Positions 29,391 to 39,429 of a stretch of 55,512 bases of DNA are shown piece after piece (positions within the stretch are counted from its first letter, which is position 1; every line of letters begins with the position of its first letter). The stretch comes from Bacteroidetes bacterium QS_3_64_15. GTDB taxonomy: Bacteria; Bacteroidota; Rhodothermia; Rhodothermales; Salinibacteraceae. The position numbers were made by a program, and so were the translations under genes. The stretch lies in NCBI GenBank assembly GCA_003022565.1, contig PXTN01000017.1:1-55512 (forward strand), read 5' to 3'. The notes below the pieces were generated by a model. It ran no database searches. It was not told where the DNA came from and saw only the letters and a program-made list of their open reading frames with translations.

Positions 29391-32300
29391 TCGGAGCGTG
29401 CCGGCGTGTGGGCTTGGTCCGGGAGCGCCTCGGCGAGGGCCTCGCCTTTGATGGGCTTGCTCAGGAAGTCGTCGGCCCCGGCCTCCCGACAGCGCCGGCG
29501 GTCCTCCTCCGTCACCGCAGCCGTCAGGGCGATGATGTAGGGCTGCTCGTCGGCGGGCCACTCTTCGCGGATGCGGCGCGTAGCCTCGAGCCCGTCCATC
29601 TCCGGCATCTGCACATCCATCAGCACGACATCGAAGGACCGCTCCTGAAGGTCGTCCAGGGCATCGAGTCCAGTGGGAGCAACCTCCACGTCGTGCCCCT
29701 CATTTTCCAGCAACTGAGTGGTCATCTGCTGGTTGACGGTATCGTCTTCGGCCAGCAGAATGCGCAGGGACGCCTGCCCAGGCCGCTCCGTCTCGCCGTT
29801 TTCTTCAGCGACGGGGGACGACGCGCCGAGCACCTCCGCCATCGTCTCATAGAGGTGCGCCTGCTTGACGGGCTTATGGACCTGTGCCTCGCACGTCACG
29901 TCGTCCTCGTTGTGGTGCTGGACCGAGCTGAGTAGGACAATCGGCGCGGGGCTCGTGTCTTGGTACTCGCGCAGACGGTCTCCCAGCGCAGGCCCGTCCG
30001 TGTCGGCCAGTCGGGCATCCAGAAGGAGCAGATCGAAGGCCGGACCGTCGCAGAGGTGGTCGCGCACCTCCGCGGGGGTCGACGCGACGGTTGCCTCCAT
30101 GCCGCCGTGCTCGACCTGCTGACGGAGGAGGGCGCGGGTCGTCGGGTTGCGATGGCCCTCCAGGGCCGAAGGCGCGGCGGGGCCGGACCCGTCCTCGCCC
30201 GCCTCCACCTGGATGGTGAAGTGGAACGTGGCCCCCTCGCCCACCTCGCTCTCGACCCAGATCTCTCCGTCCATCGCCTCGACAATTTGCTTCGAGATGG
30301 AGAGTCCAAGGCCGGTGCCTCCATGCGTACGGGTCGTCGACGAGTCGGCTTGGCGAAACGACTCAAACAGGGTGTCCTGCTGCTGCTCGGGGATGCCGGG
30401 GCCGGTATCGCGGACCTGGAAGTGAAGCTCGTAGGGCTCGCCCGGCTCAGAGGGGGTGGACGCCGCCTCCACGCGCAGCACGACCTCGCCCTCGTCGGTG
30501 AATTTGACCGCATTGGAGAGCAGGTTGAGGAGCACCTGATGCAGCCGCGTCTCGTCGCTTCGGATGACGGCGGGCACGTCCGGGTCGACCCGGTACGTCA
30601 GTTCCACGCCCTTCTCGGCGGTCGCCGTGGCAAGGGGATCCAGGGCCTCCTCGACACTGGACCGCAAATGGATCGGCTGCGTCTCCAATTCGGTCTGGCC
30701 CGCCTCCAGCTTCGAGAAGTCGAGGATGTCGTCGATGATGGAGAGCAGGGTGCCTCCGCTCCGCTGGATGGCGTCCACGAATTCCTGCTGCTCCGGCGTG
30801 AGGTCGGTGTCCTCCAAGAGATCAGCGAACCCGATGACCCCGTTCATCGGAGTGCGGATTTCGTGGCTCATGTTGGCGAGAAACTTGCTTTTGGCCTGCG
30901 CCGCCGCGAGCGCATCTTCGCGGGCCTCTTCCAGCTCTTCGGTCCGTTCAGCGACCTTCTCCTCGAGAAGGCGTTGGCGCTTCTCCAGCGACCACGTGCG
31001 CCAGCGGATGATGCCGACGACGAGGCCGACCCCGCCAAGTGCACAGAGAATGTAGAACCAACTGGTCCGCCAGAAGGGCGGTTCGATCGTAAAGGCGTAG
31101 GTGGCGGCCTGCTCGCTCCAGTTTCCGGTCCCGTCGGCGGCTTTTACCGTAAACGTATACGAACCGGGGGGGAGGTTAGAGTAGGTGGCCCGGCGCTGCG
31201 TTTGAACGGACGACCACTGTGAATCGAGGCCCTCCAGTCGGTACTGGTAGGTAGTCGTTTCCGGCGCCTTGTAGTTGAGGCCGGCGAAGCGGAAGATGAG
31301 GTGGTTCTTGTCATGAGGCAGCTTCAGGCCGGCCGGAAGGTTCTCCCAGGCTGTCTGCCGACGGGCATAGTGGCTCCAATCTGGCGTTCCGGAGAAAAAG
31401 CGGAGCCCCGTTACGTGGACTCGAGGGGGCGTGGTGTCGGGACGGTTTTCATTGGGATGATAGCGCGTGAGTCCATGTCCCGTCCCGAACCACGTGGACC
31501 CATTTTGTGCCTCAGTGACGGCGTGCCGAGCAGCCTCGACCCCGAAGAAGCCATCCTCTTTTCCGTACGACCGGATGGGCATTGTGCCTGTATGCTTGTA
31601 CGTGCGCGTGTCGAGGCGATTGACCCCCTTCTCCGTGCCGGCCCACAGGTGCCCGTGGCGATCGAGCAAAAGCGACACCGTCGTCGAGCCGCTGAGGCCA
31701 TTCTCCGGAGTGAACGCCGCGAGCGAGTCGGCTTCTGGGGAATCGACGTAAACGCCCCGCACGGTACTCATCCAGATGTAGCCGTCGGCGTCGACCTCGA
31801 GACACACGAGCATTCCAACTCGAGACGGATCGAGTGATCGGACGGTCTCGAATGCGTCGTCTTCAAGTCGTGTGACGGTTTCTTTAAAGCCGACCCAGAG
31901 TTGTCCCTGCTCGTCGACTGTGAGGGCACGGACAGCGTTGCTCGGCAGTCCGTCCTCAGTCGTAAACCGCTCGAAGGAAGAGTCATCATAGCGAAAGAGG
32001 CCGTTCCGAAGGGTTGCAAACCAGAGCGTGCCCGCCGGTGTCTCGGCGATGTCGACCGTGAGGCCCACCGGTTCGCCCTCTACACGCGAGTGCGACGTGT
32101 ACGTATCCCCGTCATAGGAGAACAGCTTCGTCCGGGATGCAGCCCAGAGGGTTCCCGTCCGATCGGAGTGGAGTGACAGAAGCTCGCGGTTGAGTCCGTC
32201 CTTCGGTGCGTTTACCTCTGTCAACGAGGTGCCGTCGTAGCGACCGAGTCCATTCCGGGTGGCGATCCAAAGATCCTCATCGGGGCCCTCGGTGACGTCC

Positions 32301-33319
32301 CAGACGAGATCGTGGGGCAGCCCGTCGGCGGTCGTAAAGTGATCGAAGGGCGTGGGGGTGTGCCGGAAAATTCCCTCACCGTCGGTTGCAAGCCAGAGGT
32401 TCCGCTCGTGGTCCCGCAAGAGGGCCCGGATGACGACGCCGTCCAGTTGCTCGGAAAAGCGCTTGAGGGCGCCGGTGGGCCGGTGGTACAGGCCGTCCTG
32501 CGTCGCGACCCGGAGGGGTTCATCCGGCGCATCCTGCACGTCGAGCACCGTGAGCGAGCGAGAGCCGGGAAGACGGTCGAACCGGGTGCCGTCGTAGTGG
32601 AAGAGCCCCCGCCTCGTACCCGCCCACAGTCCTCCGTCGGCGCGGGGCACCAGCGTGCGCACGGCCCCTCTGGGGGCGGTCGTCGTGTCTACGAAGGACA
32701 CGAGACGAGTGCCGTCGTACCGGTGAATTCCGCCCTGCCCTCCGATCCACAGGGTATCCCCCCGCACGGCGAGGCTTCGGGAGGAGGTCTTCTGTAGGCG
32801 GTCGGGGGCGAGGGGCCGAAACGTACTGCCGTCGTAGGAAAAGACGCCGCTCGGAGTCCCAATCCAGAGCCGTCCCCCGGGTCCCTCCGCAAGGGACTGA
32901 ACGTGGTCGTCGCGCAGTCCCTGCTCCTCCGCAAAGGTCGTGATTTCGCGGCCGTCGTAGCGAGCCAGGCCGTTTCGCGTCCCCACCCAGATGGTTCCTG
33001 AGGAGTCCTCGTGGAGCACCGTCGCTACATTGCTGGGCAGCCCGTCTTCCGCGGTGTAGGTCTTGAAGGAGTGGCCGTCGAAGCGGGCGAGGCCGCCCCC
33101 GAGAATAGCGAGCCAGAGGTACCCCCGTTCGCCCTGCAGCACGTCCCAGACCTGTGACTGCGGGAGGCCCTCCTCCAGCGAGTACGCCTCAAGGGCCCGG
33201 CGCTGTGCATTCGAGGAGGACGGTGCACAAAGGCCAACCCCCAGAAGCAGGCACGCCGCGAGGAGAGTGCTTTGGACCGAGACGGAGCCGGGCCGTGTCC
33301 ACGCGAGGAGGAGAGACAT
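29378..33319 (-). CDS. HTCS-like giant sensor kinase: Reg_prop beta-propeller, Y_Y_Y, TM, HisKA, HATPase, two receiver-like domains
   Basis: Many repeats like '[36 protein letters not shown]'; '[37 protein letters not shown]'; '[22 protein letters not shown]'; C-terminal '[29 protein letters not shown]'. Confidence 0.95.
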   Translation of the reverse strand: MSLLLAWTRPGSVSVQSTLLAACLLLGVGLCAPSSSNAQRRALEAYSLEEGLPQSQVWDVLQGERGYLWLAILGGGLARFDGHSFKTYTAEDGLPSNVATVLHEDSSGTIWVGTRNGLARYDGREITTFAEEQGLRDDHVQSLAEGPGGRLWIGTPSGVFSYDGSTFRPLAPDRLQKTSSRSLAVRGDTLWIGGQGGIHRYDGTRLVSFVDTTTAPRGAVRTLVPRADGGLWAGTRRGLFHYDGTRFDRLPGSRSLTVLDVQDAPDEPLRVATQDGLYHRPTGALKRFSEQLDGVVIRALLRDHERNLWLATDGEGIFRHTPTPFDHFTTADGLPHDLVWDVTEGPDEDLWIATRNGLGRYDGTSLTEVNAPKDGLNRELLSLHSDRTGTLWAASRTKLFSYDGDTYTSHSRVEGEPVGLTVDIAETPAGTLWFATLRNGLFRYDDSSFERFTTEDGLPSNAVRALTVDEQGQLWVGFKETVTRLEDDAFETVRSLDPSRVGMLVCLEVDADGYIWMSTVRGVYVDSPEADSLAAFTPENGLSGSTTVSLLLDRHGHLWAGTEKGVNRLDTRTYKHTGTMPIRSYGKEDGFFGVEAARHAVTEAQNGSTWFGTGHGLTRYHPNENRPDTTPPRVHVTGLRFFSGTPDWSHYARRQTAWENLPAGLKLPHDKNHLIFRFAGLNYKAPETTTYQYRLEGLDSQWSSVQTQRRATYSNLPPGSYTFTVKAADGTGNWSEQAATYAFTIEPPFWRTSWFYILCALGGVGLVVGIIRWRTWSLEKRQRLLEEKVAERTEELEEAREDALAAAQAKSKFLANMSHEIRTPMNGVIGFADLLEDTDLTPEQQEFVDAIQRSGGTLLSIIDDILDFSKLEAGQTELETQPIHLRSSVEEALDPLATATAEKGVELTYRVDPDVPAVIRSDETRLHQVLLNLLSNAVKFTDEGEVVLRVEAASTPSEPGEPYELHFQVRDTGPGIPEQQQDTLFESFRQADSSTTRTHGGTGLGLSISKQIVEAMDGEIWVESEVGEGATFHFTIQVEAGEDGSGPAAPSALEGHRNPTTRALLRQQVEHGGMEATVASTPAEVRDHLCDGPAFDLLLLDARLADTDGPALGDRLREYQDTSPAPIVLLSSVQHHNEDDVTCEAQVHKPVKQAHLYETMAEVLGASSPVAEENGETERPGQASLRILLAEDDTVNQQMTTQLLENEGHDVEVAPTGLDALDDLQERSFDVVLMDVQMPEMDGLEATRRIREEWPADEQPYIIALTAAVTEEDRRRCREAGADDFLSKPIKGEALAEALPDQAHTPARSDRDS

Positions 33320-33499
33320 TCAGCAGTCGGGCATCGAACCGCGGAAAATGAGGCAGGAGCTGTGTATTTGTTGCTCCAAATAGCATCAAAAAGTACGCCA
33401 TCAACGGGCGAATTCAGAAAAGACGGCAAGGGTCGCGGACGAAGAAGACAGAACGGAGAAGACAAAAGACACCCCGCCTACTGCGCCGATCGTGGGGAG

Positions 33500-34000
33500 C
33501 GAAAGATCGAGGCCTGCTACGTCAAAGCCTCCCGTGATAACTCCGGTCTCATGACGCAGGCGCTCGAAGACCAGGCGACGCTGCCGTTTCAGCACCCCGA
33601 TTTGCTCGCAACGCGCATTTTTGAAGGTCCCCGTTTTTACGGTCCCCCTTCTTCAAGTACCGCCCGATGCCCTCCTCGGGACTCACGTCCGGCGCGTAGC
33701 CCAGACGCTGCCCCAAATGCACTCGCTCGCCTGTCTCAGAACGGATGGCTTCACGGACGGCTTCAGAACGAACGTCCTCGGCCTTGCGCAAGTGGGGCGC
33801 CGGCCGCAAGCCAGGGGCCAACAGACCGGTTCAGATCACCAGCCCCTTCCCCTCGATCACCGTCCCTGCAATGTGGCGAAGCACGTGACGCAGAAAGTCC
33901 ACGACGCCATGCCGATCAGATGTCATGCCGGTCAAACGCCTCTTTCTGCATGATTGGTGCCCAAAAACCACAGGACGTCGGCAAGATCGTCTCTCAGCGC
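33500..34000 (-). pseudogene. IS630-family transposase remnant (3' half, frameshifted)
   Basis: Minus fragments 'VVDFLRHVLRHIAGTVI', 'VREAIRSETGERVHLGQRLGYAPDVSPEEGIGRYLKKG', 'IGVLKRQRRLVFERLRHETGVITGGFDVAGLDL' in IS630 DDE order. Confidence 0.65.
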
Positions 34001-34350
34001 GTTTTCGGGCCGCTTCCAGAAAACACGAGTGCGATTTTGGGGCGATCGGGTCTACGATGCTCCCTGGTTCGCCCTCAGGATTTTCTTTTTTCTGTGCCAT
34101 GCAACATACGGCGCTCAGGCGGGAATGCAAACCCCTGCGCACCTCCACGCGGCGTTCGATGGCTGCCGGAATCATCGAAATCGCGACCGCACGAGGTCCG
34201 ACCGGACCTTCGCAGCCTGTTTTAAACGAACACCGACGTACCAGCCCACATCCACGACGAACAGATCGGGCCTTGTCGGTCTACCAGCCCGAACCACACC
34301 CCCCTCCAGACCGTTGTCCTCGTGCCTTTCACAACCAGTTGCCCCTTCCC

Positions 34351-35049
34351 ATGGCGTCTTCGTCCGCCCCTCCGGTCCCGGCCCTGCAGAATGGCGACCG
34401 CCTCACGCGCGACGAATTCGAGCGGCGCTACGAGGCGATGCCAGGCGACAGAACGGCCGAACTCATCGAAGGCACCGTCTACATGCCCTCACCTGTCCAC
34501 GCCAACAGTCACGGTCGCCCTCATAGTGCAATCATCGGTTGGCTTCTCACGTACGACGTTGCCACGCCCGGGGTGACCTCGTACGACAACACGACCGTCC
34601 GTCTCGATCTCGATAATGAGCCGCAGCCCGACGGCCTGCTCCGCATCGATGAGGACGCCGGAGGGCAGTCCCGCATCAGCGACGACGACTACGTCGACGG
34701 CCCTCCGGAGCTGATTGTGGAGGTCGCCCACAGCTCCGCCGCGTACGACCTGCACGACAAGAAGCGGGCCTACCGCCGCAACGGGGTGCAGGAATACCTC
34801 GTCTGGCAGATCGAAGAGACGCAGGTCGACTGGTTTGTGCTGGAGGGTGGCGAATACCTGTCGCTCTCCCCGGGCGAGGAGGGCCTGGCGCGCAGCCGGG
34901 CCTTTCCGGGGCTCGTCCTGGACGTAGACGCGCTCCTGGAGAAAAGGTACGATTCCGTGCTCACGGTCCTGCAGGAGCAGACCGGAACGGAGGCCCACCA
35001 GGCCTTCATCGAGCAACTCGCCGCCAAAAACGACGGAACACGAAGGTGA
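34351..35049 (+). CDS. Uma2-family (DUF820) putative endonuclease
   Basis: 'LTRDEFERRYEAMPGDRTAELIEGTVYMPSPVHANSHGRPHSAIIGWLLTY...PPELIVEVAHSSAAYDLHDKKRAYRRNGVQEYLVWQ'. Confidence 0.93.
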   Translation: MASSSAPPVPALQNGDRLTRDEFERRYEAMPGDRTAELIEGTVYMPSPVHANSHGRPHSAIIGWLLTYDVATPGVTSYDNTTVRLDLDNEPQPDGLLRIDEDAGGQSRISDDDYVDGPPELIVEVAHSSAAYDLHDKKRAYRRNGVQEYLVWQIEETQVDWFVLEGGEYLSLSPGEEGLARSRAFPGLVLDVDALLEKRYDSVLTVLQEQTGTEAHQAFIEQLAAKNDGTRR

Positions 35050-35103
35050 AGGGGGGCTGGAGGTTGCGGATCCACGGTACCGAGTGCTCCGAATTCGTTT
35101 TGG

Positions 35104-35640
35104 ATGCCGTGTTCGAACGGCGAAGAGTCCGGCTCGGGAGCCCTTCGGACCCGGGACGCCGCCGACGTGGCCCTGGTGCTCTTAAATCCTCCCATTCTCC
35201 TGCTGGTGATGTGGGCCGCAAAGCGGATGACCGGGCTCTCGTACGCCTATTTGATCTACGACATGTACCCGGGTTTCCCCGTCGCGCTCGACATAATCCC
35301 GGAGGACCGTCCCCTCGTCCGGGGATGGGAACGGGTCATGCAAATGGTGTACCGCGACGCCGACCGCATCGTGATCCTCGGGGACGCGGTGAAGCGACGG
35401 CTGGCGTCCACGATGGGGCGGGATTCCGCGTTTTCCACCAAAAAGGCCGAGAGGATTCCAAACTGGGAGGTTGGACCGTTTATCGCCCCACGCCCACATG
35501 CGAAAACCCGTTCGCCCTGGAGGAGGGGCTCACGGGTTCCTTTGCGCTTCTCTGTTTCGGCAACATCGGCCGCAGCACGTCCAGACCGTCCTCCCCTGCA
35601 TCGGGTTTCCGGCTCGCTCATTCAGCGTCACGAGGTTGTG
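35104..35640 (+). pseudogene. Glycosyltransferase (GT4, WbuB-like) fragment with frameshift
   Basis: 'DVALVLLNPPILLLVMWAAKRMTGLSYAYLIYDMYPGFPVALDIIP...RDADRIVILGDAVKRRL' then another frame 'NPFALEEGLTGSFALLCFGNIGRS' (GT4 'vlYSGNiGr' motif). Confidence 0.7.
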
Positions 35641-35705
35641 GACGTGCGGAATCTCTTCTTCGCGTTCTTCTAGAATTGCTTTGAATGCCTTCTCGACTAG
35701 CCGTG
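35580..35705 (-). pseudogene. HEPN-domain-like fragment
   Basis: Minus frame 'ARLVEKAFKAILEEREEEIPHVHNLVTLNERAG' resembles HEPN 'AQQAVEKAlKAyL......kTHdLveLle'; no start or upstream helices. Confidence 0.45.
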
Positions 35706-35792
35706 CCCCTTGAGGTGCTGCCAGATGGCCCGGCCGACCATGCCGCGATGACCCGCGACGTAAATTTTGGCGTCGGAAGCTGAAAGATGCAT
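35697..35792 (-). pseudogene. GDP-L-fucose synthase N-terminal fragment
   Basis: Minus frame 'MHLSASDAKIYVAGHRGMVGRAIWQHLKGHG*' matches the Fcl/WcaG 'sKIYVAGHrGMVGsAI' start, then stops. Confidence 0.7.
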
Positions 35793-35844
35793 GCTACGAG
35801 CCTGGTTGACGTGCAGAATGGATCACAAACGTACTGTGACCGGC

Positions 35845-37137
35845 TCAGGGGGAGATCGTCTCGGACTCAAGGTCGACGGGCATCGGTGTGGTGCCCGCCC
35901 CTTCCCCGTAGATGTACCGCTGCAGAACGGAATCGTACCGCTCGGCCGCGTGGGAAAGCGTGTAGCGCTCCTCGAAGGCCTCTCGACCCCGCTGCCCCAT
36001 CTCCCGGAGCCGGTCCCAATCGTCGAGGAGACGGCGGAGGAGCTGAGCCACGTCGTTGCCCGTTGGATCCTCCAGGACGGTCCCGCAGTCGTGCTCTTGG
36101 ATGGTCCGGCCCACCTCGCTCCCAGCATTGACAAATCCAAGCATTGGGGTTCCCGCCGCCATGATGCCGTACGTCTTGCTTGGCACGGACATTCCGGTGA
36201 ATCGGCTCTCCAGACATACTACGGCAACGTCCGCCGCCGAGAGAACTGTGTCGAGGTCTTCCAGCGGCTGGTAGGGCAAAAACACCACGTTCTCCAATCC
36301 CCGCTCGTCAGCCATGCGCTGGAGCGTCTCTTTCTTCGCCCCCTCCCCGTTGAACTGAAACAGCACCGGGGCGTCCTGGAGTCGTTCGGCCGCCTCAATG
36401 AGCGGCTCCAGGTTGTGCGTCGTGCCCATCCGGCCCGAATACTGCACGAGGATCCGGTCCCCCACCTCGTGTTCTTGTCGAAAGGGATTCTCGTCCCGCG
36501 GGACCGGCTCGACGGTTCGTTCGTCGGACCAGTTGGGAATCAGGTGCATCGTGCCCCAGTTCTCGCGGCGCAGCTTGTGTCGAACGAGCTCGGCCATATC
36601 CCGGCCAATGACAATGGTGCTCGCTGCCCGGTTCAGCATCAGGCGCGACGCTTGCTCCCAGACTCGGGCGGGAAGCGCGCCGCTTCTGATTGCCCCCAGC
36701 TCTTCTGCAATGTCGGGGTACACGTCGTACACGAGTTGCACGTACGGCAGGCCGTGCATCGCGGACATGTACCAGCCCGCCAGTCCGGCAAACGGTGGAT
36801 TGGTGGTCACGAGCAGGCCATCGTACTGGTCGCGGTCCCGCACCAGGGCACGGATTGTGGACAGCAGATAGGTCCCGCCCCGCACCCCGCGGAGAAACAT
36901 CCCGTTCCGGTGTGCCCCCCACACCGGGACCCGCTTAATGCGGATGCCTTCGTGCAATAGCTCCGGGGGCACTTTGGCTTCGCCCTCTTCCACCGTGTAC
37001 TCCGGCTGGTCGCAGTAGACGGTGATCTGCCAGCCCTTCTCCTGGAGCCGACGGGCGATCTCTGTCATGTGCATCCCGGTCGACACCATCTCCGGGTAGA
37101 AGTGCTTGCAAACCAGCGCGAGGCGTTTCCGGGACAT
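35845..37137 (-). CDS. Glycosyltransferase family 4 (WbuB-like)
   Basis: 'KHFYPEMVSTGMHMTEIARRLQEKGWQITVYCDQPEYT', 'ILVQYSGRMGTTHNLEPLIEAAERL', 'SKTYGIMAAGTPMLGFVNAGSEVGRTIQEHDCGTV'. Confidence 0.95.
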   Translation of the reverse strand: MSRKRLALVCKHFYPEMVSTGMHMTEIARRLQEKGWQITVYCDQPEYTVEEGEAKVPPELLHEGIRIKRVPVWGAHRNGMFLRGVRGGTYLLSTIRALVRDRDQYDGLLVTTNPPFAGLAGWYMSAMHGLPYVQLVYDVYPDIAEELGAIRSGALPARVWEQASRLMLNRAASTIVIGRDMAELVRHKLRRENWGTMHLIPNWSDERTVEPVPRDENPFRQEHEVGDRILVQYSGRMGTTHNLEPLIEAAERLQDAPVLFQFNGEGAKKETLQRMADERGLENVVFLPYQPLEDLDTVLSAADVAVVCLESRFTGMSVPSKTYGIMAAGTPMLGFVNAGSEVGRTIQEHDCGTVLEDPTGNDVAQLLRRLLDDWDRLREMGQRGREAFEERYTLSHAAERYDSVLQRYIYGEGAGTTPMPVDLESETISP

Positions 37138-37206
37138 ACACGGAACTACTCTACTCTAAATTGATCCAGGAACGGGGTGCGGAGGGGGAGGAGAAGGAGG
37201 GATGTC

Positions 37207-37464
37207 TCATGTCGCCTTCTCGTTGGGGGACCGCATCTCGGCCACAATGTCGTCACACCGGTCCGCCGGCAATTCATCGCCGTAGTAGCGCAGAAAGAAC
37301 TGGACGCGGCGCTCGGGTGGGGTCAGGTCCTCGGGCAGCGACGACCAGACGATCGCTCGAGCCGTCTGGCACATGGAAATGCCCATCTGGAAGCGCTCCT
37401 CATTCGATCGGGCCATGAGAAGGGCCCGATGGAGGTCTTGCATCTGGGGGGTGGTGTCGTTCAT
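37207..37464 (-). CDS. Small conserved hypothetical protein paired with nucleotidyltransferase
   Basis: 85 aa, 'LHRALLMARSNEERFQMGISMCQTARAIVWSSLPEDLTPPERRVQFFLRYYGDEL'; ATGA overlap with upstream gene. Confidence 0.8.
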   Translation of the reverse strand: MNDTTPQMQDLHRALLMARSNEERFQMGISMCQTARAIVWSSLPEDLTPPERRVQFFLRYYGDELPADRCDDIVAEMRSPNEKAT

Positions 37465-38003
37465 TCCAGCCAGCGGTCCGCAAAGTCATGGAGATCCAGT
37501 TCTTTCAACCAGTGCTCCAGGTAGTCTTCATCGCATCCGGTCGCCATGAGGTTTCGAACGTCGCGTTTCTGAACCTCTGACCGAGAATCCTCCGCCCACG
37601 CAATTTTGGAAATGATCAGGTCCTCTTTGCGCACCACGTACACCTCCGCGGCCCCAAGCTGCACACGCCAGCGCCGGTCAAACTCGACCTCTCGGTACCG
37701 CGTGCGCTTCCGGAGGACGAAGTCGATCTTAAGGACACTCTCTCGGTGGATGAGATTGAACATGGACCGTCGTTGCACGGCGTCCCGAACCGCCTTGCGG
37801 GACACGTGGTAGTCCGACTGAAAACTGGAGGCCAGTCTCGGAACCTCGCTCTGTTCAAGATCAACCACCAAGTCAATGTCTCTCGTCATCCGCGGCTCAG
37901 CGTAGTAGTTCATGGCCATCGAGCCGGTCAGCATGTAGGGGATTCCTACCTCCTCCAGCCGGGCCGTGACATCGTGGAGGACGTTGAGTTCATCCATTCC
38001 CAT
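37461..38003 (-). CDS. Nucleotidyltransferase-fold protein (AbiEii/MNT-like superfamily)
   Basis: 'YMLTGSMAMNYYAEPRMTRDIDLVVDL' NTase GS...DxD motif; 'VYVVRKEDLIISKIAWAEDSRSEVQKRDVRNLM'. Confidence 0.85.
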   Translation of the reverse strand: MGMDELNVLHDVTARLEEVGIPYMLTGSMAMNYYAEPRMTRDIDLVVDLEQSEVPRLASSFQSDYHVSRKAVRDAVQRRSMFNLIHRESVLKIDFVLRKRTRYREVEFDRRWRVQLGAAEVYVVRKEDLIISKIAWAEDSRSEVQKRDVRNLMATGCDEDYLEHWLKELDLHDFADRWLE

Positions 38004-38119
38004 GCCGACTCAATACCGCTGAATGAAACGTGGGGCGCGCTCCGCATTTTCGGGGCCGCGCCGAGATCTTGCGGTGGCTCCTCCGAGGCGAGGAGGGGGG
38101 TCGAGTTGACATGCTACCC

Positions 38120-38190
38120 AACGTTGAACGTGTACCGTTTAACGTGCAACGCGCCACGTCTAACATGCAACGCGCCACGCCCCACGCATC
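38120..38190 (-). repeat. Heptamer array (AACGTGC-type)
   Basis: AACGTTG|AACGTGT|ACCGTTT|AACGTGC|AACGCGCC|ACGTCT|AACATGC|AACGCGCC|ACGCCCC|ACGCATC. Confidence 0.75.
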
Positions 38191-39337
38191 AGTGCGCCAC
38201 CGCAAACCGGCTGGTCGTCTCCGCCTCCCGGTGCGTGCGCATCTGCTGCTCGATCCACTCGGCGGTCACCTCCATCCCGTCCCGCAGCGCCGTTGGCGGC
38301 GCCCAGCCCAGCTCGTCCAGAATCTTGGTGTTGTCCGAGTTGCGTCCGTCGACCCCCTGCGGCTTTGTCCGGTCGTACGCCCGCTCGAGATCCACCTCCG
38401 CGGCCTGCTCAATCACGTCCACCAGCTCGTTGATCGTCACCAGCTCATCGCTCCCCAGGTTGATCGGGTCGGTAATGCCCGAGTGCATAATGCGCTGCGT
38501 CCCGTCGACGCAGTCGTCGATGTACATAAACGAGCGGGTCTGCGTCCCGTCTCCCCAGATCACGATGTCCCCGCTGCCGGACAGCTTCGCTTCGACCGCC
38601 TTCCGCGTGAGCGCCGCCGGGGCCTTCTCCCGCCCCCCCCCGTCGTACGTCCCGAACGGACCGTAGACGTTGTGGTAGCGCGCCACGCGGGTCGTGAGAT
38701 CGAAGTCCTCGCGGAAGTGGCGACACATCCGCTCGCTGAAGAGCTTCTCCCACCCGTAGCCGTCCTCCGCGAGGGCCGGGTAGGCATCCGCCTCCGCGAG
38801 GGGCTCGACATCGGCGGTGTCCTGCAGCTCCTGGTTATAGACGCAGGCGCTGGAGGAATAGAAGAACCGCTCAACGTCCATGTCCCGGGCGGCCATGAGC
38901 AGGTGGGTGTTGATCGTCACGCTCAGCATGCAGAGGGCCTTGTTGTTCTCAATGAAGCCCATCCCGCCCATGTCGGCGGCGAGGTTGTAGACGTGGTCGG
39001 CGTTCTCTAAAGCCCGGTAGCAGCTCTCCTTCTCCCGCAGGTCGAGGGAGCGGTTGTCCGCCTGCGGGAATTTCTGAAACCACTGGTTGGGGGGCTTGAT
39101 GTCGACGGCGCGCACCTCGGAGAAGTCCTGCCGCAGCAGGTCGGCCACGAGGTGGCCGCCGATGAAGCCGCCCGCGCCGCAGACGACAACAGTCTTGTCA
39201 GGGTCGACCTCGCCTTGAAAGATCGGTTCGGCACGGGTCCGGTCTGTGGGATCCGGGGACAAAAGGTCCGTGCGGGGTTCTGCAGCCTTGTTCAATGAGA
39301 GCTGACCGTTCGTACTCTTTCCCGAAATGTCCGTCAT
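38189..39337 (-). CDS. NAD-dependent epimerase, GDP-mannose 3,5-epimerase-like
   Basis: 'AADMGGMGFIENNKALCMLSVTINTHLLMAARDMDVERFFYSSSACVYN', 'RYHNVYGPFGTYDGGGREKAPAALTRKAV', 'WGDGTQTRSFMYIDDCVDG', 'GRNSDNTKILDELGWAP'. Confidence 0.88.
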   Translation of the reverse strand: MTDISGKSTNGQLSLNKAAEPRTDLLSPDPTDRTRAEPIFQGEVDPDKTVVVCGAGGFIGGHLVADLLRQDFSEVRAVDIKPPNQWFQKFPQADNRSLDLREKESCYRALENADHVYNLAADMGGMGFIENNKALCMLSVTINTHLLMAARDMDVERFFYSSSACVYNQELQDTADVEPLAEADAYPALAEDGYGWEKLFSERMCRHFREDFDLTTRVARYHNVYGPFGTYDGGGREKAPAALTRKAVEAKLSGSGDIVIWGDGTQTRSFMYIDDCVDGTQRIMHSGITDPINLGSDELVTINELVDVIEQAAEVDLERAYDRTKPQGVDGRNSDNTKILDELGWAPPTALRDGMEVTAEWIEQQMRTHREAETTSRFAVAH

Positions 39338-39429
39338 ATTACAAATGATGAAGTTTTGAGCTGAGACTACGGTTCGGTTAGCGGTACGTCGGCGTTGATC
39401 ACCGACATTATATCACTCTGAGGGTGGGT

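Noticed and set aside
33272-34225. 317-aa plus-strand ORF
   Set aside because: Overlaps the minus-strand IS630 remnant and shows no recognisable domain; likely a fortuitous ORF.
37207-38003. Classical HEPN-MNT toxin-antitoxin pair
   Set aside because: The small partner lacks a recognisable HEPN RX4-6H motif, and the HEPN-like sequence at 35.6 kb is a separate fragment, so a standard HEPN-MNT call is not supported.
38120-38190. CRISPR array suggested by short repeated units
   Set aside because: Units are 7-8 bp, contiguous and degenerate, with no spacers and no cas genes nearby.
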